From Phycisphaeraceae bacterium (lineage in GTDB: Bacteria; Planctomycetota; Phycisphaerae; Phycisphaerales; Zrk34): 11,862 nt of DNA. The DNA lies in contig JANQJT010000055.1 in assembly GCA_028281485.1 (NCBI GenBank), positions 1 through 11,862 on the forward strand. The letters run 5' to 3'. Position numbers and translations under genes: made by a program. Positions 7,460-11,862 of this stretch are shown in pieces; positions within the stretch are counted from its first letter, which is position 1; the number at the start of each line of letters is the position of its first letter. The notes under the pieces were generated by a model. It saw only the letters and a program-made list of their open reading frames with translations, made no database searches and was not told where the DNA came from.

Positions 7460-7492
7460 TCTGCGAACGTTTTGAACGTTTGTGTTTGAAGG
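7453..7492 (+). repeat. 50-bp-spaced imperfect direct repeat, copy 2
   Basis: Blocks are ATATTATTCTGC (7453-7464), 12 nt, CGTTTG (7477-7482), 3 nt, then TTGAAGG (7486-7492). The first block is identical to copy 1 over 12 nt and the second over 6 nt. The third differs by one base and a 1-nt shift. Confidence 0.6.
7465..7482 (+). repeat. Two 9-bp tandem units GAACGTTT(T/G)
   Basis: GAACGTTTT (7465-7473) is followed directly by GAACGTTTG (7474-7482). Each contains the palindrome AACGTT. The pair lies inside copy 2 of the longer repeat and just after the downstream candidate -10 box, a place where a bound repressor could block initiation. Confidence 0.5.
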
Positions 7493-7516
7493 CACTCAGG
7501 CATAAGGATCTCGTTC

Positions 7517-7522
7517 GAGGAG
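7517..7522 (+). promoter_or_regulatory. Shine-Dalgarno for the DUF4096-like gene
   Basis: GAGGAG, 10 nt before the ATG at 7533. The spacing is slightly long, but it is the clearest ribosome site in this part of the window and supports the start. Confidence 0.5.
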
Positions 7523-7532
7523 CAGAACCGTC

Positions 7533-8159
7533 ATGACCAAGGCCAAGAAGAAAACCAGCATGTTTAACGCCACTGAGGGCAAATCCGTTTTGACGGGTAC
7601 GGTTTTTGCTCAACCCGTTGAGAGAACCCTTTACGCGTCGATGCCGGCGAAGAAGTTAGCCATGCTGTTATCCAATGCACAATGGGCAGTCATTAAGCAA
7701 CTCCCGGACTTGGGCAGGGCCTACGCCGTGGGCCGCCGCCCCACCGACAATCGCGAGATCCTCTCGGCGGTGTTGTGGGTGATGAAACATCGGGCACGCT
7801 GGCAGGACCTGCCGGCCAACAATCCTTCGCCGCGCACGTGCCAGCGCCGCCTCCGCCAGTGGCAGGGAGACGGCACCTGGGACCACATCTGGAAGTCGTA
7901 CCTCAAGACGCTGGACGAAGAAGAACTGCACCAGTGGGCGGAGTTGTACGTCAACGTGTTCCAGTCCGGCTCGACCGGGGACGCGGCTTCGATCTCGGCT
8001 GAGGCCCGCATCGGTCGGCCGCCCTTCTGGTGGTCGATGGTGCACGCGTTCTGGAAGGACCTGCGCTGCGAACCGACGGCCGATCGTCAATCGCTGATCC
8101 GCGTGTTCATCTCGCAGATCAAGCCGCCCAACGGTCAGAACGACACCGAAGCCGCCTGA
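7533..8159 (+). CDS. Stand-alone IS5-type transposase N-terminal (DUF4096-like) domain protein
   Basis: 208 residues. Residues ~46-120 resemble the N-terminal domain of IS5-family transposases (DUF4096): LSNAQWAVIKQLPD, then GRRPTDNREILSAVLWVMKHRARWQDLPA, then RTCQRRLRQWQGDGTWDHIW. In intact transposases this part binds DNA and is followed by a DDE nuclease domain. Here residues 121-208 carry no DDE features (instead an acidic helix, then ARIGRPPFWWSMVHAFWKDLRCEP and a polar tail), the gene stops, and an unrelated gene begins 13 nt later. No terminal inverted repeats were found. The basic, AT-richer first ~50 residues (MTKAKKKTSMFN) are unlike the domain. It may be a domesticated DNA-binding protein or a decayed transposase with a new tail; the intact frame and ribosome site favour a working gene. 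It diverges from the CarH-like gene. Confidence 0.7.
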   Translation: MTKAKKKTSMFNATEGKSVLTGTVFAQPVERTLYASMPAKKLAMLLSNAQWAVIKQLPDLGRAYAVGRRPTDNREILSAVLWVMKHRARWQDLPANNPSPRTCQRRLRQWQGDGTWDHIWKSYLKTLDEEELHQWAELYVNVFQSGSTGDAASISAEARIGRPPFWWSMVHAFWKDLRCEPTADRQSLIRVFISQIKPPNGQNDTEAA

Positions 8160-8172
8160 ATCTCACACAGCC

Positions 8173-8619
8173 ATGAACGATACGCTGGCGTTGCTCTTGA
8201 TCGCCCACGCGGCGGTCACGTGTTTCATGACCGGCCTGATCTGGCTGGTCCAACTGGTGCACTATCCACTGATGCTGCGGGTCAGCCCGGACCGTTTCAC
8301 AGAGTACGAAGCGGCGCACATGCACCGCATCTCCTGGATCGTCGGGCCGGCCATGCTGGCTGAGCTGGTGACGGGGGCGTGGCTGGTGCTGCTGCCTTTG
8401 GAGCCGGGCGCAAAGGCGGCGAGTTGGCTGGGCGTGGCGCTGCTGATCGTGATCTGGGTCTCCACCGCGACCGGTCAGGGCCCGATGCACGGCCGACTGG
8501 CGCGCGGCTACGACCCGCAACTGATCCGACAACTGGTGCGCACCAACTGGGTGCGGACCGCGGCGTGGTCGATGCGGGCGGTGATCGCCGGGTACCTGCT
8601 GTTTGCGGCGATGGGTTGA
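8173..8619 (+). CDS. Uncharacterised four-helix membrane protein
   Basis: 148 residues with four predicted membrane helices at about 5-34, 52-75, 82-100 and 126-147. Polar residues sit at helix ends and in loops in a way that suggests function: H30-Y31-P32 after helix 1, H49 and H51-R52 before helix 2, PMH (104-106) after helix 3, and N125-W126-x-R128-T129-x2-W132-x2-R135 leading into helix 4. Several His residues could bind a metal or haem, but this is only a possibility. I do not recognise a characterised family and assign no function. It starts 13 nt after the DUF4096-like gene without an obvious Shine-Dalgarno, so it is probably in the same operon. The out-of-frame methyltransferase gene follows at 8661. 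Confidence 0.75.
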   Translation: MNDTLALLLIAHAAVTCFMTGLIWLVQLVHYPLMLRVSPDRFTEYEAAHMHRISWIVGPAMLAELVTGAWLVLLPLEPGAKAASWLGVALLIVIWVSTATGQGPMHGRLARGYDPQLIRQLVRTNWVRTAAWSMRAVIAGYLLFAAMG

Positions 8620-8647
8620 GCCGTTCGACGCCGATTCGCAGCGGGGC

Positions 8648-8653
8648 TATGCT
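8648..8653 (+). promoter_or_regulatory. Leaderless-type -10 box (TATGCT) for the methyltransferase
   Basis: TATGCT fits TANNNT and ends 7 nt before the ATG at 8661, so transcription would begin at or next to the start codon. No Shine-Dalgarno is present. It is one of three such boxes in the window. Confidence 0.4.
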
Positions 8654-8660
8654 GCGCGGT

Positions 8661-9317
8661 ATGGAGCGCATCCCCGAGCCGCAGGTGATGGACGACCGCG
8701 AGGAAGCCGCCGCGTACGACGCGATGGATTTTTCACAGGTCAACACCGCGTTCCTTGATCGCCTGATGGAACTGGGCGGGGGCGGATACTGCCTGGACAT
8801 CGGTACGGGCAACGGCGCGATCCCGCTGGACCTGGCCGACCGGGATACCAAGCTCATCTGCGTGGGCATCGACCTCTCGCAAGCGATGATCGACAACGCG
8901 ATGCGCCGCCGGGCCACGAGCCACAACGCGGGTCGGGTCATGTTCAAGATCGCCGACGCCTGCGCGATGCCGTTTGAAGACGGTGAGTTCAACACGGTCT
9001 TTTCCAACACGATTCTCCACCACATCCCCGATCCGCGGCCGTTCTTGTCAGAGGCGTGGCGTGTGCTGGCCGCCGGCGGGACGCTGCTGATCCGCGACCT
9101 GTTTCGGCCGGCCGACGAGGCGACGCTGGAGGCGCTGGTGCGGGAGCACGCCGGTGACGAGTCACCGATGGGTCAGCAGCTGTTGCGACAGTCTTTGGCT
9201 GCGGCGTTCACGCCCGACGAGCTGCGCGACATCGTTTCAGGGCTGGGCATGACCGGCGTGGAAGTGGTGATCGATACCGACCGACACGTGTCGATTCAGA
9301 CTTCCAGCAAGCCGTAG
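8661..9317 (+). CDS. Class I SAM-dependent methyltransferase
   Basis: 218 residues with a complete Rossmann methyltransferase core, transferring a methyl group from S-adenosylmethionine to an unknown acceptor. Motif I is CLDIGTGNGAIPLDLA (D46, G48, G50, G52). The acidic residue that holds the SAM ribose is D71 in GIDLSQAM. Motif II is IADACAMPFEDGEFNTVFSNTILHHIPDP, and motif III is WRVLAAGGTLLIRDLFRP. This arrangement is typical of Methyltransf_11/UbiE-like enzymes, but the protein lacks a diagnostic acceptor domain. The frame is open back to 8379, inside the membrane-protein gene, but similarity to the fold begins only after 8661. ATG at 8649 (adding MLRG) is an alternative; 8661 is preferred because of the TANNNT box. 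Its 3' end converges with the PLP-enzyme gene across 9 bp. Confidence 0.88.
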   Translation: MERIPEPQVMDDREEAAAYDAMDFSQVNTAFLDRLMELGGGGYCLDIGTGNGAIPLDLADRDTKLICVGIDLSQAMIDNAMRRRATSHNAGRVMFKIADACAMPFEDGEFNTVFSNTILHHIPDPRPFLSEAWRVLAAGGTLLIRDLFRPADEATLEALVREHAGDESPMGQQLLRQSLAAAFTPDELRDIVSGLGMTGVEVVIDTDRHVSIQTSSKP

Positions 9318-9326
9318 CGTCCACGT

Positions 9327-10484
9327 TTACATCTTGGCCAGCAGTTCGACGACGCGATCGACTTCCTGTTCGGTGTTGTACAGGTGCGGGCTGAGTCGGA
9401 GGACGGGGGTCATGTCGCGGTCGTGTCGCTGACTGGCGATGACGCGGTTGGCTTCGAGGTAGTCAAAGTCGGCCTTGAGGTCGCGCGACGGATGGGTAAA
9501 GGTGATGATGGCGCAGGCGTGGTCGTCGTCCAATTCGATCAGGACCTCGTAGTCCAGCTCGCCCATGCGCTCGATCGTGTGTTTGCGAAGCTGGAGCAGG
9601 CGTTTGGAGATGGCGTCGACGCCGATGTCCAGCAGCAGTTTCAGCGAGGCCGCCATGCCGCTGATGCCCGCGCCGTTGAGGCAGCCGGACTCGTACTGTC
9701 GTGCGCCGGGGTAGAAGTCGATCTTGTCCTGAGCGATGAAGCCGGGGCTGACCACGTTCCACGCGCCGAGGATGGCGGGGCGGAGCGTGTTGTGCAGCTC
9801 GCGTGCGACGTAGAAGATGCCCGCGGCCGTCGGCCCGAGCATCCACTTGTGCGAGTCGGCGGCGAGGAAGTCGACGTGCTGGACGGATAGCGGGTGCATG
9901 CCGAGTGTCTGGATGGCGTCGACACAGAAGAGGATGCCGCGCTCGTGGAGGCGGCGGCCGATGTCGTCGATGTCGAGCTGGTAGCCGCTGATGAAACCGC
10001 ACGACGCGAGCGTGACCATCCTGGTCTTGTCGGTCAGGGCCGGCTCGATCAGGTCCCACGTGACGATGCCCATCTGTTCGGGACGGATCGCCACGGGTTT
10101 GACGCCGCGCTTTTCCAGTTCCATCCAGGCGTACACGTTGGCGGGGTAGTCGTCGCTGCAGTAGACGACCTCGTCGCCTTGGTTCCAGTCGACGCCGTGT
10201 GCCACGAGGTTCAGGCCGAGGCTGGTCGGCCCGACCAGCGCGATCTCCTGTTGATCGGCGCCGATGAGCTGCGCGGCGAGCTGGCGGGCGCGCTTGATGC
10301 TGTCCCAGACCTCGGGTTGTTCCTGGTGGCCTTGCGTGCCGAGCTCGACGAAGCGGCGCATAGCGGCGGCGGCGGGCGCGGGCAGCGGGCAGACGCCGGC
10401 GTGGGCCATGAAGACGCACGAATCGGTCACGGGGAACAGCTCGCGGCGGGTTCGGTCGTCGGTCAGTATCGTTTGCAGGTCCAT
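9327..10484 (-). CDS. Class V aminotransferase-fold PLP-dependent enzyme
   Basis: 385-residue PLP enzyme of fold type I. The PLP lysine is K213 in LAADSHKWMLGP. The cofactor-ring contacts D189 and Q192 are in CVDAIQTLG, and the phosphate-binding region includes GPTSLGLN (85-92). The C-terminal carboxylate-binding Arg is probably R363 in LRLSPHLYNTEQEVDRVVELL. The HLYNT ending resembles isopenicillin-N epimerase and kynureninase-like members rather than cysteine desulfurases, and the SufS RxGHHCA loop is absent. Where relatives have GTxN, this protein has a Cys (YESGCLNG, C268). Substrate and reaction cannot be fixed from the sequence, and no Fe-S assembly genes are nearby. The start ATG has no Shine-Dalgarno but has a TAAACT box 6 nt upstream. 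It diverges from hslV across 82 bp. Confidence 0.88.
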   Translation of the reverse strand: MDLQTILTDDRTRRELFPVTDSCVFMAHAGVCPLPAPAAAAMRRFVELGTQGHQEQPEVWDSIKRARQLAAQLIGADQQEIALVGPTSLGLNLVAHGVDWNQGDEVVYCSDDYPANVYAWMELEKRGVKPVAIRPEQMGIVTWDLIEPALTDKTRMVTLASCGFISGYQLDIDDIGRRLHERGILFCVDAIQTLGMHPLSVQHVDFLAADSHKWMLGPTAAGIFYVARELHNTLRPAILGAWNVVSPGFIAQDKIDFYPGARQYESGCLNGAGISGMAASLKLLLDIGVDAISKRLLQLRKHTIERMGELDYEVLIELDDDHACAIITFTHPSRDLKADFDYLEANRVIASQRHDRDMTPVLRLSPHLYNTEQEVDRVVELLAKM

Positions 10485-10490
10485 GGCGAC

Positions 10491-10496
10491 AGTTTA
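10491..10496 (-). promoter_or_regulatory. Leaderless-type -10 box (TAAACT) for the PLP-enzyme gene
   Basis: Minus-strand TAAACT fits TANNNT and lies 6 nt before the ATG at 10484, with no Shine-Dalgarno between. It occupies one side of the 82-bp divergent gap shared with hslV. Confidence 0.38.
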
Positions 10497-10553
10497 GCGG
10501 AGACCGCGGGCGTGGGAATCGGTGATTGGTTTTTTATCTGTGACGTGTGCCGG

Positions 10554-10559
10554 TAAGAT
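10554..10559 (+). promoter_or_regulatory. Leaderless-type -10 box (TAAGAT) for hslV
   Basis: TAAGAT fits TANNNT and ends 7 nt before the ATG at 10567. No Shine-Dalgarno is present and no well-spaced -35 hexamer is obvious. Confidence 0.42.
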
Positions 10560-10566
10560 TGATGGC

Positions 10567-11106
10567 ATGAAGATTCGATCGACAACGATTCTCTCGGTCC
10601 GGCGTGACGGCCGGGTGGCGCTGGGCGGCGACGGGCAGGTCTCGATGGGCGACACGATCGCCAAGGCCGACGCGGTGAAGATCCGCCGACTGGAAGCGGC
10701 ATCGGGTCACGGCGTGCTGGTGGGTTTCGCCGGCAGCGCCGCCGACGCGTTTGCGCTGATGGAACACTTCGAGGCCAAGCTCAAGGAATCGCCGGGCAAC
10801 GTGAAACGCGCGGCGATCGAGATGGCCAAGCTGTGGCGGACGGACCGGATGCTGCGGCGGCTGGGGTCGCTGCTGGCGGTGGCCGACGCGCAGGCGACGC
10901 TGCTGGTGTCCGGCCAGGGCGACGTGATCGAGCCGACCGACGGCGTCATCGCGATCGGGTCGGGCGGGCCTTACGCCACCGCCGCGGCGCGGGCGCTGAT
11001 CGACAACTCCGATCTATCCGCTGAGCAGATCGTCCGCGAGGGCCTGCGCATCGCCGGCGAGATCTGTGTCTACACCAACACCAACATCACCGTGGAAACA
11101 CTCTAA
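10567..11106 (+). CDS. hslV: ATP-dependent protease peptidase subunit HslV (ClpQ)
   Basis: 179-residue N-terminal threonine peptidase that forms the double-hexamer core of HslUV, a cytoplasmic quality-control protease. The mature sequence starts at T6 (TTILSVRRDG), so a 5-residue propeptide MKIRS must be removed; E. coli HslV loses only Met. Counting from that Thr, D17 (GGDGQ) and K33 (ADAVKIRRL) fall exactly where the catalytic Asp and Lys are in E. coli. KLWRTDRMLRRLGSLLAVAD, SGQGDVIEPTDGVIAIGSGGPYA and ICVYTNTNITVETL are family hallmarks. The open frame extends to 10522, but the extra residues are not conserved and ATG 10567 has the TAAGAT box. The ATPase partner hslU is not downstream; thyA starts 4 nt after the stop. 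Confidence 0.95.
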   Translation: MKIRSTTILSVRRDGRVALGGDGQVSMGDTIAKADAVKIRRLEAASGHGVLVGFAGSAADAFALMEHFEAKLKESPGNVKRAAIEMAKLWRTDRMLRRLGSLLAVADAQATLLVSGQGDVIEPTDGVIAIGSGGPYATAAARALIDNSDLSAEQIVREGLRIAGEICVYTNTNITVETL

Positions 11107-11110
11107 AGTT

Positions 11111-11862
11111 ATGCAACAGTACCTCGATCTCATGCAGCGCATCCTCGACGAGGGGGCTGAGAAGCACGACCGGACCGGGACGGGCACGCTGTCGGTCTTC
11201 GGTCACCAGATGCGGTTCGATCTGTCGGCGGGCTTTCCCTGCATCACCACCAAGAAGCTGCACCTGCGGTCGATCATCCACGAGCTGCTGTGGTTCCTGC
11301 AGGGCGCGACGAACATCAAGTACCTCAACGACCACAAGGTGACGATCTGGGACGAGTGGGCGGACGACCGCGGGGAGCTGGGACCGATCTACGGCAAACA
11401 GTGGCGCAGCTGGCCGAACTACGACGGCGGTGAGATCGACCAGATCGCGCAGGTCGTCGAGACAATCAAGACCAATCCCGATTCGCGTCGGTTGATCGTG
11501 TCGGCGTGGAACGTGGGGCAGATCGAACAGATGGCGCTGCCGCCGTGCCACACGATCTTCCAGTTCTACGTGGCTAAGGGCAAGCTGTCGTGTCAGCTGT
11601 ACCAAAGGTCGGCGGACGTGTTCCTCGGCGTGCCGTTCAACATCGCGTCTTATGCGTTGCTGACAATGATGGTCGCGCAAGTCACGGGTCTGCGCCCGGG
11701 CGACTTCGTGCACACGTTCGGTGACGCGCATCTATATCTCAACCATCTGGAGCAGGCGGACCTGCACCTGAGCCGCGCGCCGCGTCCGCTGCCCAGGCTC
11801 GAGCTCAATCCGGAGGTTCGATCGATCTTTGATTTCGTCTATGACGACATAAGGCTCTTCGA
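11111..11862 (+). CDS. thyA: Thymidylate synthase, 3' partial
   Basis: First 250 residues of ThyA, which makes dTMP from dUMP using 5,10-methylenetetrahydrofolate; E. coli ThyA has 264, so only the last few residues are missing. Numbering matches E. coli exactly: R21 (HDRTGTGT), R126-R127 (DSRR, phosphate binding), nucleophile C146 (LPPCHTIFQFYV), D169, N177, and H207/Y209 (DAHLYLNHL). WFLQGATNIKYL and GPIYGKQWRSW are further signatures. The frame runs open off the window edge within the conserved IFDF(x)YDD segment. Start ATG is 4 nt after the hslV stop with no Shine-Dalgarno, so translation is probably coupled to hslV. A folA/dfrA gene often follows thyA, but the window ends first. Confidence 0.97.
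   Translation, partial: MQQYLDLMQRILDEGAEKHDRTGTGTLSVFGHQMRFDLSAGFPCITTKKLHLRSIIHELLWFLQGATNIKYLNDHKVTIWDEWADDRGELGPIYGKQWRSWPNYDGGEIDQIAQVVETIKTNPDSRRLIVSAWNVGQIEQMALPPCHTIFQFYVAKGKLSCQLYQRSADVFLGVPFNIASYALLTMMVAQVTGLRPGDFVHTFGDAHLYLNHLEQADLHLSRAPRPLPRLELNPEVRSIFDFVYDDIRLF

Noticed and set aside
7340..7532. A CarH-type operator made of repeated TnnACA half-sites
   Set aside because: Only one match (TGCACA, 7381-7386) was found on either strand, too few to call a CarO-like site.
7340..8172. A complete IS5-type insertion sequence around the transposase-like gene
   Set aside because: No matching terminal inverted repeats or target duplication could be found, and there is no DDE domain in any frame.
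8379..8660. Extended N-terminus for the methyltransferase
   Set aside because: This part overlaps the membrane-protein gene in another frame and has the Gly/Arg-rich look of an out-of-frame translation. Similarity begins after 8661.
9327..10484. Cysteine desulfurase (SufS/IscS)
   Set aside because: The class V core fits, but the RxGHHCA catalytic-Cys loop is absent and the C-terminus resembles epimerase/kynureninase-like members. C268 is at a different place.
1..11862. tRNA, rRNA, CRISPR array or riboswitch
   Set aside because: No tRNA-like cloverleaf, rRNA sequence, regular spacer-repeat pattern or known riboswitch core was seen. Almost all of the window is protein-coding.

Overview
The window is GC-rich, densely coding bacterial DNA, apart from one AT-rich gap near 7340-7530. 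Three gene features fit a Planctomycetota member, possibly of the Phycisphaerae: a MerR-type regulator with a cobalamin-binding-like domain, a class V PLP enzyme divergent from hslV, and hslV followed by thyA. That placement is inference from gene content; there is no rRNA or other marker here.

Layout. (1) 1-5658, plus strand: a tightly coupled tripartite efflux operon with outer-membrane channel (5' end missing), periplasmic adaptor and RND pump of the HAE1 type. The genes overlap at their stop/start codons. (2) 5681-7339, minus strand: pdxH (pyridoxamine/pyridoxine 5'-phosphate oxidase), preceded by a CarH/LitR-like regulator. The regulator keeps the W-x9-EH cap motif but has lost the cobalamin-ligating His of D-x-H-x-x-G. 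(3) 7340-7532: an AT-rich divergent control region with an imperfect direct repeat at 50-bp spacing and candidate promoters on both strands. (4) 7533-9317, plus strand: a stand-alone IS5/DUF4096-type transposase N-terminal domain without a DDE domain, an uncharacterised four-helix membrane protein, and a class I SAM methyltransferase. (5) 9327-10484, minus strand: a class V aminotransferase-fold PLP enzyme. (6) 10567-11862, plus strand: hslV, the peptidase of the HslUV protease, then thyA (thymidylate synthase), which runs off the window end.

How they work together. The first three genes form one drug/solute export machine across both membranes. The middle block may be a small regulatory module: the CarH-like protein faces the DUF4096 gene across the repeat-bearing control region, so it is the natural candidate to regulate itself, pdxH and the divergent genes. 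Ligand or light sensing cannot be assumed because the usual B12 ligand is absent. The right-hand genes are housekeeping (protein quality control, dTMP synthesis). Three genes that begin transcription units have a TANNNT box 6-7 nt before the start codon and no Shine-Dalgarno sequence, which suggests leaderless mRNAs.

The least explained parts are the degenerate B12 site, the lone transposase DNA-binding-like domain, the 50-bp repeats, and two insertions plus a proton-relay substitution in the RND pump. No tRNA, rRNA, CRISPR or complete insertion sequence was found, and no gene-free stretch exceeds about 200 bp.
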